Source of the DNA: Corallococcus soli
GTDB lineage: Bacteria > Myxococcota > Myxococcia > Myxococcales > Myxococcaceae
Assembly: GCF_014930455.1 (NCBI RefSeq)
Contig: NZ_JAAIYO010000005.1
Span: 519,088-583,087 of the forward strand
Length of the DNA stretch: 64,000 bases
Direction of reading: 5' to 3'
In this document: positions 28,296 to 37,217 of the stretch, piece after piece
How positions within the stretch are numbered: the stretch's first letter is position 1
Layout: each line of letters starts with the position of its first letter
The notes under the pieces: model-generated
Databases searched by the model: none
The model's input: only the letters and a program-made list of their open reading frames with translations
What the model was told of the DNA's origin: nothing
Position numbers and translations under genes: made by a program

Positions 28296-29615
28296 TCAGG
28301 CCCACAGCTCCTGCTCCAGCGTGTCCAGCAGGACCAGGGCGACCTCGGGCGTGGGCAGTCCCGCCTCGGTGATGAGCCTCGCGTCGAGCGGCACCGCGAC
28401 CTCCGCGCGCAGCAGGGCCACCGCGTTCCGTTGGGCCTCACGCAGCGCATCCCGCTCCTGGACGGAGAGGCGCGGACAGGCCCACCGGTCGATGTCCCAG
28501 GACAGCTCCGCGTGCCGCGTCTCATCCCGGGCGATGCGGACCATGGCCTCACGCACGCCCGCGTCGCGCGCGTGCAGTGCCTGATGATGGGCCACCAGCG
28601 CGCCATACGTCTCCCGCACGCAGCCCTCCACCGCGTTGTCCAGGGCCACCTCCGCGAGCGGACGCGGCGGCAGCGGGGCCACGGAGGGAGGCGGTGGCGT
28701 GGCGCCGAAGCGACGCGCGAGCCGCCCCGTCACGTCCGCGTGCAGCACCTCATCCACGGCGCTCGCGAGCGCGGCGGCCTGGAGGTCCGGACCCGCACGG
28801 TGCAGGGCCAGCTCCTCCCGCAGCCGCAGGAAGGCCTGGATGGACGCCGCCTCCAGGTGCGCGGCCTCCGCGAAGTAGCGTCCCAGCACCTCCGTGCCGT
28901 CGCAGGCCCCCGCGACCTGGAGCCCCACCGGCCGCCGTCCAATCGCACAGCTCCCACTGCCCTTCTCCAGGACGTGCTGCCCCAGTTCGCGAAGCTCGCC
29001 GGAGGCGGACACCTCCAGCTCGTGCTGGACGAGCTGGCTGCCCTCGCCACAGACGAATCCCCGGGTCGCGATGACGTTGAAGGTGCCCCACGGGTTCTGC
29101 TTCACCGCGCCCCGGTCCAGTTGCTCGCAGTTCACCTGGTAGCCCGCGGCGAAGGCCACCAGCGTGGCCTCCTGCGCGGTGTCGATGGTGCCCAGCAGCC
29201 CCTTGAGGGCCTCCAGCGTCGAATAGGTCTTCACCTCGTCGCCCCGCGTCGTCGCCAGGAAGTAGTCCTCGCAGAGCTGGAAGCAGTTGTGATGGAAGCC
29301 CTCGCCCGGAAGGGTCGCGCCCAGCGCCTCCTGGCACGCCGGAACGTCCGAGGCCGTCGCGCACGCCTCTCCGAAGGTGGACGTGTATCCATCGCCGGGC
29401 TGCGAGGAGTAGGGCTGGGCGCGGCCCAGTTGGAGGTAGTCCGGCTCCGGGGAGATGCTCAGGTCGCTGACCGAGGGGACATGGCCGTCACAGGCGATGG
29501 GCTCATAGCCCTCCAGGCTCACGGCATTGGTGCCACAGCCCGCCAGCACCAGCGGTGTGGCGAGCGAAGCCCGTAGGGCCCGCGAGAAGAGGTGTCGCAG
29601 TCGGTGTGCTTGCAT
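28296..29615 (-). CDS. ferritin-like domain lipoprotein
   Basis: The 439-aa protein starts at ATG 29615 with a lipoprotein signal ending LVLAGCGTN. An N-terminal half with paired cysteines (ACATASDVPAC, HHNCFQLCEDY, QVNCEQLDRG, RGFVCGEG) precedes a C-terminal ferritin-like bundle. The di-iron ligand motifs are AAHLEAASIQAF, VDEVLHADV, EGCVRETYGAL and RDETRHAELSWDID. A lipid-anchored, exported ferritin-like protein is unusual. A paralogue with the same bundle is at 36049-36996. The role is unknown, perhaps iron handling or peroxide protection at the envelope. Confidence 0.83.
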   Translation of the reverse strand: MQAHRLRHLFSRALRASLATPLVLAGCGTNAVSLEGYEPIACDGHVPSVSDLSISPEPDYLQLGRAQPYSSQPGDGYTSTFGEACATASDVPACQEALGATLPGEGFHHNCFQLCEDYFLATTRGDEVKTYSTLEALKGLLGTIDTAQEATLVAFAAGYQVNCEQLDRGAVKQNPWGTFNVIATRGFVCGEGSQLVQHELEVSASGELRELGQHVLEKGSGSCAIGRRPVGLQVAGACDGTEVLGRYFAEAAHLEAASIQAFLRLREELALHRAGPDLQAAALASAVDEVLHADVTGRLARRFGATPPPPSVAPLPPRPLAEVALDNAVEGCVRETYGALVAHHQALHARDAGVREAMVRIARDETRHAELSWDIDRWACPRLSVQERDALREAQRNAVALLRAEVAVPLDARLITEAGLPTPEVALVLLDTLEQELWA

Positions 29616-29819
29616 GGGACGACTCCCGCAGGCTTCGGGTGCCCCGGACGCAGGAGCAATGCGGATGCCACCCCCGCGGCCCGGGGCGCCGCCGTTGGAA
29701 AGCGCGCGTCGCACGCGTGGAAATCCGAGGAGGGATCAGAAACCTGAGGGCGAAGCCGCTAGCGTGTCCGGAATCCCGCGAGGCCCCTGCCCCGTGGACC
29801 TGGACCGGAGGAACACCCC

Positions 29820-30728
29820 GTGCGTCGTGACGTCGCCGTGTTGCTGGAGAACGCCCCATCGAGGCGCCGGGCGCTGTCCGAGGCGGCGTTCGTGTTCCTC
29901 GCCGTCCTGGGGCCGTCCACCGCGGGCCCGGCGGGGCGGGTCGTCCTGGCCGTCATCGCGGTCGTACTGCTGGCCTGGGGGCTGGCCCTCCTGCGTCCCT
30001 GGGAGCCGTCACGAGGGGGCGCCTGGCTGGGCATCCTGGGGCTCCTGGTGGCGCTGGGCGGCACGGGCGCGGGCGCCTGGGTGGCTTCAGCGGCGGAGGT
30101 GGAGAAGGGCTTCTCGCTGTCCATGGCCCCGCTGTGCATCCGCGCGTTCGGGATGTGCCTGCTGGTGGCGGTGCTGGTGTGGCGCGACGGACAGGGCCCC
30201 GCGCAGGTGGGGCTGGTGCGCGAGGGCTGGGCGAAGGAGCTGCTGCTGGGGGTGCCGGTGCTCGTCGGCACCTACGTGGTGCACATCGCCGCGTCGGTGC
30301 CCATGGCGGCCGTCGCCGTGGCGCTGAAGCTCGTGGGGCAGGAGATGCTGGCGCGCAAGGGCGTGGCAGCGGCGCTGATGGACACGGGCCTGAGCGTGCC
30401 CGCGTTCGCGGCCATCATGGTGCTGGTGACGGGCTTCGAGGAGTTCGTCTTCCGGGGCTTCCTCGTGCCCCGCCTGCGCGTGGTGCTGGGCCGCTGGGTG
30501 CCCGCGGTGCTGGTCGCGGCGTTGCTCTTCTGCGTGGGCCACTTCTACGAAGGCATCCTCGCCGTCTTCCAGACCTTCGTGCTGGGGGCCTGGTTCGGGT
30601 TCGTCTTCTGGTTCCGGGGACGGCTGTTGCCATTGATTGTCGCGCACGCGGCCTTCAACACCATCAGCTTCGCGCTGGTGATGTGGCTGTCGAAATCAGG
30701 CCTCCTGGACAAGCTGCCGCCAATGTGA
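29820..30728 (+). CDS. CPBP family intramembrane glutamic protease
   Basis: The 302-aa protein starts at GTG 29820. It has about eight membrane helices and the CPBP/Abi motifs in order: EExxxR (FEEFVFRGF), the FxxxH-like LLFCVGHFYEG and HAAFN near the end. These residues form the active site of Rce1/CAAX-type glutamic proteases in the inner membrane. Substrate unknown. It is divergent from the ferritin-like lipoprotein. Confidence 0.88.
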   Translation: MRRDVAVLLENAPSRRRALSEAAFVFLAVLGPSTAGPAGRVVLAVIAVVLLAWGLALLRPWEPSRGGAWLGILGLLVALGGTGAGAWVASAAEVEKGFSLSMAPLCIRAFGMCLLVAVLVWRDGQGPAQVGLVREGWAKELLLGVPVLVGTYVVHIAASVPMAAVAVALKLVGQEMLARKGVAAALMDTGLSVPAFAAIMVLVTGFEEFVFRGFLVPRLRVVLGRWVPAVLVAALLFCVGHFYEGILAVFQTFVLGAWFGFVFWFRGRLLPLIVAHAAFNTISFALVMWLSKSGLLDKLPPM

Positions 30729-30740
30729 CGGAGCCCTGCT

Positions 30741-30796
30741 CCAGGGTCATGGACTCCGGCCGGGACACCGACCGGATCCTCAATGGCAATGGGCCT
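30741..30796 (-). pseudogene. remnant of the 3' end of a Vps62-like gene
   Basis: Read on the minus strand this piece gives GPLPLRIRSVSRPESMTLE, against GPSPLRNRSVSQPEYMTLE at the end of the intact Vps62-like gene at 32480. About four in five bases match 32485-32540. The stop codon is lost. It is a leftover of a duplicated gene end. Confidence 0.7.
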
Positions 30797-30819
30797 GCAT
30801 GTGCGGCCCGCGCCTCCTT

Positions 30820-31842
30820 TCAGAGCCAGGGCCTCAGCCGATCCCGCAGCGTGCGCACCCCAGGCCATGCCTGCGCCAGCGCGTGGTAGAGCGGCCGTCC
30901 GAGCCGGAGCGTGGCCTCCGCCAATTCCGGGGGTCTGGAAGCCGGGGGCTCCGGAGGGCGGGAAGCCGGGGGCTCCGTGGGCCGCGCGGGGCCGGGCGCC
31001 GACGCCGCTTCGAGCGCCGCGGCGCGCAGCGACTGCACGCGGAGGGCCCGCTCGCTCTCGCTCTCATCGCTCTCGACGCGCCTCAGGCTGACGAAGAACT
31101 CGATGTCCCCTGGAGGGGTCGACGCGAAGTCCGCGAGCTGGAATGGGAACATCCCCAGCTCCGCCAGCGTGACAGCGGCCTCCAGGAAGGAGCGCGGCGT
31201 GAAGACCCAGCAGTGCACGTCCGTGTAGCCGGTTGCCTTCACGGCCTCCTGAGACTTCTGCAGCGCATTCTGGAGCGTGCCGGAGCATGAAAGGCGCTCC
31301 GCGTCGATGGCGCCGCTCCACATCGCCTGCGCGTCCACCTGGCAATAGCAGGCCCAGAAGTCGAAGACCTGCTTCACGGTGGGCGCGGCGCGGCGCGACA
31401 GGAAGGCGTCCACCAGCTCTCCGGGGGTGCTCTCCGGACGCTTCGCATCGAAGCAGAAGCGCTTGTCCGGGATGGCCAGCGAGACGATGCCACCGGGACG
31501 CAGCGCCTCGCGCAGGTCCCCCAGCCAGCTCACGGGGTCCGGCACGTGCTCGATGACGTGGCTCGCGAGCACGAAGTCCACCCGCCGGTCGCCCAGCGCA
31601 CGGGACAGCGTTCGCGACGAGAGGTCCACGTCCACGTCCACGATGGCCGCGGTGTCCCAACCGTGCCCCACGTACTTGCGCCGGAGCACCTCGGTGCTCG
31701 CGTGGTCGGCATAGAGAATCCGTCCGGCGTCACGCGTGACGATCGGACTGGCGAGCGGCCCTATCTCCACCCCTTCCATCGTTGAGAGGTGGATGGCGCC
31801 CAGCAGGCGCTCCTGACGACTCTTCATCTGCACCGGCAGCAT
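30820..31842 (-). CDS. class I SAM-dependent methyltransferase
   Basis: About 340 aa from ATG 31842, which follows a GAGGAG site; an upstream in-frame ATG at 31878 is less likely. It has a degenerate glycine motif near GHGWDTAAIVDVDV and the post-I/III blocks VDFVLASHVIEHVPDP and LREALRPGGIVSLAIPDKRF, typical of Methyltransf_11 enzymes. The C-terminus carries a short tandem repeat (PPASRPPE twice). Family members often modify sugars or lipids in surface-polysaccharide loci, but no such genes are near. The gene and ynfA lie between a Vps62 3'-end remnant and the intact Vps62-like gene. Confidence 0.82.
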   Translation of the reverse strand: MLPVQMKSRQERLLGAIHLSTMEGVEIGPLASPIVTRDAGRILYADHASTEVLRRKYVGHGWDTAAIVDVDVDLSSRTLSRALGDRRVDFVLASHVIEHVPDPVSWLGDLREALRPGGIVSLAIPDKRFCFDAKRPESTPGELVDAFLSRRAAPTVKQVFDFWACYCQVDAQAMWSGAIDAERLSCSGTLQNALQKSQEAVKATGYTDVHCWVFTPRSFLEAAVTLAELGMFPFQLADFASTPPGDIEFFVSLRRVESDESESERALRVQSLRAAALEAASAPGPARPTEPPASRPPEPPASRPPELAEATLRLGRPLYHALAQAWPGVRTLRDRLRPWL

Positions 31843-31990
31843 CGACGACTCCTCATCCTTCTCGCAGCCCGCCATCATGCCAGCACACTCCTACGGCCTC
31901 CAACTCGTCTTGTCTTGACCTCCAGCGCAAGCCCACCGTCACCGCGACGACTCCTTGCAGAGGCGGCCCATGCCATGGGACGGAGGGCCT

Positions 31991-32323
31991 ATGTTCGTCC
32001 TTCTGCGGACCTTGGGCCTCTTCGTTCTGACGGCAGTCGCGGAAGTGGTGGGCTGCTACCTGCCCTACCTCTGGCTGCGCGAGGGCAAGTCTCCGCTGCT
32101 CCTCGTGCCAGCAGCAGCGAGCCTCGGCGCCTTTGCATGGCTCCTGACGCTCCACCCCACGGGGGCAGCGCGCACCTACGCCGCCTACGGAGGCGTTTAC
32201 ATCGCGGTGTCGCTGTTGTGGCTGTGGGCAGTGGAGGGTGAGCGGCCCAGCGCCTGGGACATCGCAGGGGCTTTCGTCGCGTTGACCGGTATGGCGATCA
32301 TCGTGCTGGCCCCCCGCAGGTAG
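31991..32323 (+). CDS. ynfA: YnfA/UPF0060 family membrane protein
   Basis: The 110-aa protein starts at ATG 31991 ([25 protein letters not shown]), which matches family length. It has four membrane helices and the YnfA blocks [17 protein letters not shown] ([18 protein letters not shown]) and [18 protein letters not shown]. It resembles small multidrug-resistance transporters in fold and is an inner-membrane protein of uncertain substrate. It is divergent from the methyltransferase gene. Confidence 0.92.
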   Translation: MFVLLRTLGLFVLTAVAEVVGCYLPYLWLREGKSPLLLVPAAASLGAFAWLLTLHPTGAARTYAAYGGVYIAVSLLWLWAVEGERPSAWDIAGAFVALTGMAIIVLAPRR

Positions 32324-32479
32324 TTCCGCTCCATCCGACAGTCCAGTCGGGGGACAGCAGACTGATACGGCGAAGCAGCTCCAGGGCCAGATGCCGGAGG
32401 CCTACCTCCTCTGGGTGAAGACGCCCGCGCCGGCCTTGGCCTCACAATGGGGACAAGCCCCTGGTGAAGAGGCAGGTCG

Positions 32480-34273
32480 CTATTCCAGGGTCATGTACTC
32501 CGGCTGAGACACCGACCGATTCCGCAACGGCGACGGGCCGCCGCTGTTCACGCAGTAGCCCGTCGGGTTGTCGCAGCCGCCTTCCGGGTTGCCCCAGTAC
32601 GCCGTGAGGTTCATCCACGCGAGCGAACCCGCGTACGTCCCGGCCGGCTGCCAGGGGATGGACACCACGTGGTTCCAGGTGTCCCACGCGAGCCCTGCCC
32701 CGGTGTCGTCGGCCAGGAAGTCGCCGTTGAAGATGGTTTCGTAGATGTGGCGCGCCGCGTCCGGGTAGAGCCCGTGCGAGCCATTGGCGGAGAAGACCTC
32801 CGGGTGCCAGCCCGTGAGGAAGAGCGCCTTGTCACCGAAGGGGAAGGCCTGCCCGCTCGCGTGCTGGCTCAGGTAGACCTGCGCCGGACGCCCGTCGATG
32901 AAGCGCACCGTGAGGTGCTCCCAGTCCCCCACGTGGTTGCCGAAGGTGGAGTAGCCCCCCACGCAGCCCCAGGGCGAATACCAGCCAATGCACACCCGCT
33001 TGCCATTGTTGTAGGGATAGAAATTCCAATACAGCACGTCCGTCACGTTCGTCGGCCGGCCCCCCTGGGTGCGCGGGATGAGCTGCGCATAGACGGGCAC
33101 CGACGTCTGGTTCGGCCGCTGGCCATCCAGGAACTGCGGATCCGTGCAGGAGTCACAGCCCAGCGCCTGGTTCGTCACCAGGTGGCCGTTCTCCTCGTGG
33201 ACGTTGGCCAGGTGGAACTGGGTGGAGGACGGAAAGTGGGCCTCGTCCGGGTGCAGCCACACGCGCGGCGCGAACGTGGCCACGACCTGGGCGTCCACTG
33301 GCAGGCCGCGCAGCTCCGGGTTGGACGTGGCGCTCTTGTTGAGGACCCAGTAGCGGTTGCCGCCCGTGTCCCCGTGGCTGGGCCGGGAGACGAAGGTGGA
33401 CGCGGGCAGGCCCCGGTGGTCGCGCGCCACCGCCTGCCACACGCCGATGTCGTCGTTCGCGCCGGAGCCCCTGTCGTCCCAGACCCACGCAGGGTTGGCG
33501 GGCAGCACGTATTCGCTCCGCACGCAGCGGATGAGGTCCGTGGAGGGCTTGGAGTAGCCCAGCACCGCGACGTGGCCCAGGCAGGTGTAGCCCGCGGGCG
33601 CCACCGGCTCCCAGAAGGAGACGTCGTGCGTGCCACCGGAGCCGGAGTCACTCCAGGTCCAGGTGTAGTTGGACGGACGCGCCAGCACGTCGCCCTCGCC
33701 TCGTACCAGGAACGTCGTCGCGGGAACCTGCCCCCGGTTGGACATGGCGACGTCGCCCAGCGAGTAGAAGCCAGGAGACTGGGAGAGGTCGGGACGCCAG
33801 ACGGAGATGTCGTTCGTCGCGCCAGTGCCGTGATCATCGTAGACCCAGGTGAACCGGCGCGAGGGTCGGACCTCCAGGGCCTTCGGCTGGCGCAGCACCG
33901 CCGTGTCCGCGCTCAGGGTGAACTCCGCGCTCTGACCCGCGAGCGCGGTCGCCGCGACCAGCTTGTAGCTGCCCGGTGACAGCGTGACGGCCAGCCGCGA
34001 GTTCGTGCCGCCACCACCGTTGTCATCCTGCGCGAGGATGGTGCCATTCCCATCCAACAGGTACAGCCACGCATCCGCCGACGACGTCAGCGTGACGGTG
34101 ATGGGGGTGCCAGCCGTCTGCGAGTCCAGCAGGAACACCCGGTTGCCCGGGCTGGACGGAGCCTGTCCACCCGAGCCCTGCCAGATGCCATACACGGTGT
34201 TGGCCTGGGCCGTGTTCGCCAGGAGTGAAGTCGTGGCGAACACCACCAGGGGAAGCAATTGCCGGAGGACCAT
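32480..34273 (-). CDS. secreted Vps62-related (DUF946-like) protein
   Basis: The 597-aa protein starts at ATG 34273 with a cleavable signal (MVLRQLLPLVVFATTSLLA). A beta domain of about 110 aa (YKLVAATALAGQSAEFTLS) is followed by three repeats of about 60 aa around FTWVYDDHGTGATNDISVW, YTWTWSDSGSGGTHDVSFW and PAWVWDDRGSGANDDIGVW. The C-terminal domain has the Vps62/DUF946 features (FAPRVWLHPDEAHFPSS, FGNHVGDWEHLTVRF, YLSQHASGQAF). Role of this secreted class is unknown. A remnant of a second copy's end is at 30741-30796. Confidence 0.82.
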   Translation of the reverse strand: MVLRQLLPLVVFATTSLLANTAQANTVYGIWQGSGGQAPSSPGNRVFLLDSQTAGTPITVTLTSSADAWLYLLDGNGTILAQDDNGGGGTNSRLAVTLSPGSYKLVAATALAGQSAEFTLSADTAVLRQPKALEVRPSRRFTWVYDDHGTGATNDISVWRPDLSQSPGFYSLGDVAMSNRGQVPATTFLVRGEGDVLARPSNYTWTWSDSGSGGTHDVSFWEPVAPAGYTCLGHVAVLGYSKPSTDLIRCVRSEYVLPANPAWVWDDRGSGANDDIGVWQAVARDHRGLPASTFVSRPSHGDTGGNRYWVLNKSATSNPELRGLPVDAQVVATFAPRVWLHPDEAHFPSSTQFHLANVHEENGHLVTNQALGCDSCTDPQFLDGQRPNQTSVPVYAQLIPRTQGGRPTNVTDVLYWNFYPYNNGKRVCIGWYSPWGCVGGYSTFGNHVGDWEHLTVRFIDGRPAQVYLSQHASGQAFPFGDKALFLTGWHPEVFSANGSHGLYPDAARHIYETIFNGDFLADDTGAGLAWDTWNHVVSIPWQPAGTYAGSLAWMNLTAYWGNPEGGCDNPTGYCVNSGGPSPLRNRSVSQPEYMTLE

Positions 34274-34320
34274 GGGGACCTGGGGAAAGGGGAACCCGGG
34301 ACCATAGCCGTGGACGGCCT

Positions 34321-35583
34321 TCAAATCCGAGGGTCGACGCCGTACTCGAAGCCTTCGTAGTCGAAGGCCCGCGCAATGGCATCCAGGTCCGCCCCGGTTC
34401 CACCGCAACTCCTGACGACGTCACGCCAGCGAATCGACACCTGGTGCTTCATCGTGTCGATGAGGCGGGTGGCCTCCTCCTTCGGCACGCGGAAGCGTGC
34501 GCACTCACTCAGGAGGTTGCGGCGGTTGGCCCGGCGGTGCTGGGCGCTTCCCACCTCCATCGCCAGGTCGCGCTCGGTGCTGGCCTGCGGTGCCGGGGTC
34601 AGGTCGTAGGCAGGTGACAGGCTCCAGTGAGCACCAGACGCGATGAGGGCGTGGTTCCTCGGGTGGTCGTCGATGTTCGAGATGAGGGCGTTGAACACCA
34701 TCCGGCGGAACAGCTCCCGCAAGTCCTCTCCAGGGTCGCGGACCCAGCGTTTCAACTCATCCGCCAACAGGAGGTAGGACCAGGTCTTGCGCTCGTTCGG
34801 GCCCACGCGCGGGTTCTCGTCAGCCCGGAGCACCGTCAACGCACTGACCATCCGGTGTCGCAAGTAGCCCTGCTCGGTGCGCTTCCGGTCGAACCGCTGG
34901 ACCAGGAGCACGTCCTGCCCGGCGATGTTCACGACCTTGCCGGAGGCAGCACGAAGGCCGCATTCGTGCGCGAGCCTCAGCATCGCGAGTTCGACCACGG
35001 CGTTGTTCCACCGGTCCCCTCGCGACGGGAACTTGGCGATCCACAAACCCTCATCGTCCTCGACGACGTTCTTGGGACGCGCCCCTCCCATGGAGCTTCC
35101 TGGGTTCACCATGTCGTCAATCTGGGGGGACGGGGGCAGTCCCTCCTCGAACCGACGGGCTTCCTCCAGCAACAGGGGAAGCGACAGCACCCTGTTGAAG
35201 TGATGAACGGGAGCAGGCGGCGTGGTGCTCGTGCCAAAGGACAGCGCGCCCGCCCGATCCTCCGGGGAGTTGAGGAGGAAGCCGACCTCCGTCAGGTCCC
35301 CGCGTCCCAACTGGCGTTCGATGACCCTGCGCCCCCAGGCGTCAGGCGAAGCGTCTCTCAAGGCTCCGAAGATGCCTCCCAGCCGGGTCGTCCTGAAGGT
35401 GCCCGGCCGCAGCGGAAGCTCGAACAACTCCAGCTCAACGGCACGGGGATTCTCCAGATAGCTCTTGCCGTAGACGAACTGCCCGATGCCGCCCTGCTGG
35501 ACGTAGCGCCCGCACGTCACGACGTCGAGCGAGTCTGGAAGCTGGATGTACACGTAGCAACTGGACGCATCAGAAGTCGGCAT
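34321..35583 (-). CDS. hipA: HipA-family serine/threonine kinase toxin
   Basis: The 420-aa protein starts at ATG 35583, inside the last codons of hipB, behind AAGGATGAG. It has the HipA N-terminal domain (RAVELELFELPLRPGTFRT, GIFGALRDASPDAWGRRV), the Gly-rich/P-loop region (PGSSMGGARPKNVV), catalytic loop FNALISNIDDHPRNHALI and the metal-binding Asp in LSPAYDLTP. HipA kinases phosphorylate glutamyl-tRNA synthetase or other targets and slow growth. All catalytic residues appear intact. It is in operon with its antitoxin. Confidence 0.93.
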   Translation of the reverse strand: MPTSDASSCYVYIQLPDSLDVVTCGRYVQQGGIGQFVYGKSYLENPRAVELELFELPLRPGTFRTTRLGGIFGALRDASPDAWGRRVIERQLGRGDLTEVGFLLNSPEDRAGALSFGTSTTPPAPVHHFNRVLSLPLLLEEARRFEEGLPPSPQIDDMVNPGSSMGGARPKNVVEDDEGLWIAKFPSRGDRWNNAVVELAMLRLAHECGLRAASGKVVNIAGQDVLLVQRFDRKRTEQGYLRHRMVSALTVLRADENPRVGPNERKTWSYLLLADELKRWVRDPGEDLRELFRRMVFNALISNIDDHPRNHALIASGAHWSLSPAYDLTPAPQASTERDLAMEVGSAQHRRANRRNLLSECARFRVPKEEATRLIDTMKHQVSIRWRDVVRSCGGTGADLDAIARAFDYEGFEYGVDPRI

Positions 35584-35917
35584 CGAGCTCATCCTTGCGC
35601 TTGGGGACCACGCGCTCCGGTTGGCGAGCCCGCTCAAGCGTCTTTCCCTCCTCGTCACGGTCAGGCGAGGCGAGGTCGTCGAACTCCCGCTCCATCCCCA
35701 GCGCCCACAGGACGGTGAAATAGGCACTGAGCGCGGTGGTGGGGCTCCCCTCCTCGATGCGCCTGAGCGTCCCGAGCGCCAGCCCCGTCTTCTTCGCGAG
35801 ATCCACCTGACGGAGCCCGCGCCGGATGCGGGCCCGCGCGATGTTCTGCCCCAGGGCCGTGATGGCCCGGCCCACCGCGAAGGGCAGCGTCTCGGTCGTC
35901 AGGTTCTGTCGAGGCAT
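35570..35917 (-). CDS. hipB: HipB-type XRE antitoxin/repressor
   Basis: The 115-aa protein has an XRE helix-turn-helix (LGQNIARARIRRGLRQVDLAKKTGLALGTLRRIEEG, quoted in two parts in the family pattern: helices 2-3 are QVDLAKKTGL and LGTLRRIEEG). It overlaps hipA by 14 bp. HipB neutralises HipA and represses its own operon. The basic tail (ERVVPKRKDELDADF) may contact HipA. An inverted repeat 33-79 bp upstream is the likely operator. Confidence 0.9.
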   Translation of the reverse strand: MPRQNLTTETLPFAVGRAITALGQNIARARIRRGLRQVDLAKKTGLALGTLRRIEEGSPTTALSAYFTVLWALGMEREFDDLASPDRDEEGKTLERARQPERVVPKRKDELDADF

Positions 35918-35949
35918 GCCCCGTAATGATGCCGCTGGCTTCCCTCCAG

Positions 35950-35996
35950 AATCAATCTATTGATTATTCACCGTCACGCCCACCAATAGATTGATT
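35950..35996. promoter_or_regulatory. HipB operator: 13-bp inverted repeat
   Basis: AATCAATCTATTG at 35950-35962 is the exact reverse complement of CAATAGATTGATT at 35984-35996, with a 21-bp A/T-rich spacer. The left arm extends into a near-palindrome of its own (AATCAA-TCTA-TTGATT). The pair sits just upstream of hipB, where autorepressors of this family bind two sites. Confidence 0.75.
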
Positions 35997-36048
35997 CCCC
36001 CTTGGCCCCTGACCAGGAGGCGGGCCACGGGCTCCCACTCCAGCCAGG

Positions 36049-36996
36049 TCAGCTTGGGAGACGCATCGACTTCGCCAGCTCCCGCACCAGGCCCCGGGCC
36101 ACCTCCGGCGAAGGCAGGCCCGACCGGCGGGCCACGTCCTCCGGCATCAGGCTGTCCGCGGCGTCGCGCTCCAGTTCGAGCCAGGCCTCATGCCGGGCCG
36201 CGTCCACCCGCGCCCGCGCATCCTCCGACAGCCGCGTCCGCGCCCATGCATCAATCGCCCAGGCCAGCTCCGCGTGCCGCAGCTCGTCCGGCGCGATGGC
36301 GCCCAGCGCTTCGCGCACCGTCACGTCCTCCGCGCACCGCGCCTGCCAGCCCGCGAGCAACGCGCCGAAGGTCTCCCGCACGCAGCCCTCCACCGCGTTC
36401 TCGATGGCGAGCGCCTCCAGCGACCGGTCCCCGAACGGCGCCACCGTCACCTCCGGCATCGCGGCCCCGTGACGCACCGCCAGCGACGCCATCGCTCGCG
36501 CGTGACGCACCTCCTCGCCCGCCGCACGGCGCGCGGCCCGCACCCACCGCTCCGGTGCACCATGAAGGGCCAGCTCGTCCGCGAGCCTTTCGAACGCCGG
36601 AACCGACGCGGCCTCCAGGTGCGCCATCCTCGCGAAGAGCGCTCCCAGCGTGGGCACCCGGTCCTCCAGCGCGCCATCACTGCACAGGCCCTCGGGACGC
36701 CGGCCCTCGCACAGGAACGTCACCTGGCAGCGCACCTCGTCGGGCTCCGGAACGCCCTCCGAGGAGCGCGTGAGCTCACAGGGCGTGGTGCCCCCCACGG
36801 CCTGACACAACGCCTCGCAGGAGGTGTCCGCCGTGGGCGTCCCCCCATCCGGCAGCGAGATGGCGGCGATGCGGAACGTCTCCGAACGCGGCTCCGGGTC
36901 ACAGCCAAAGGTCGATGAACACCCCACCCCCAACGTGGTGACGGGCGCGAGCAGCCACAGGCGAGAGAAGGCACGGCGGAGCTTCCGGCGGGACAT
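36049..36996 (-). CDS. ferritin-like domain lipoprotein (paralogue)
   Basis: The 315-aa protein starts at ATG 36996; the signal ends LGVGCSSTFG. A short Cys-rich region (CEALCQAVGGTTPCEL, CQVTFLCEG, GLCSDG) leads into a ferritin-like bundle with AHLEAASVPAFERL, GEEVRHARAM, EGCVRETFGALLAGW and PDELRHAELAWAID. The bundle aligns over its whole length with that of the protein at 28296-29615. Both pairs of ExxH-type ligands are kept, so metal binding is likely. It is divergent from the PD40 protein gene. Function unknown. Confidence 0.82.
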   Translation of the reverse strand: MSRRKLRRAFSRLWLLAPVTTLGVGCSSTFGCDPEPRSETFRIAAISLPDGGTPTADTSCEALCQAVGGTTPCELTRSSEGVPEPDEVRCQVTFLCEGRRPEGLCSDGALEDRVPTLGALFARMAHLEAASVPAFERLADELALHGAPERWVRAARRAAGEEVRHARAMASLAVRHGAAMPEVTVAPFGDRSLEALAIENAVEGCVRETFGALLAGWQARCAEDVTVREALGAIAPDELRHAELAWAIDAWARTRLSEDARARVDAARHEAWLELERDAADSLMPEDVARRSGLPSPEVARGLVRELAKSMRLPS

Positions 36997-37217
36997 CAGG
37001 ACACCCTTTTTCAGTCTCACAGCCGCCGGCCCGGGCGCCCCAAGCCTGCCACGCCGCACCGCGCCCCCGACAGCCCCCTGACACATGGAGACAGATGACA
37101 AACATGTAATTTTCAAGGATTGCATGAATAACCACTTTCCAAGCAACTCATTCACGCGTCGCGAGAAAACCCTGTCGTCACATCCTCCAACGTTGTTCCC
37201 CCCTCTTCTGGAGCGAG

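Noticed and set aside
30935..30985. Short tandem repeat that might be taken for a CRISPR unit
   Set aside because: It is two copies only, in frame, encoding PPASRPPE in the methyltransferase C-terminus.
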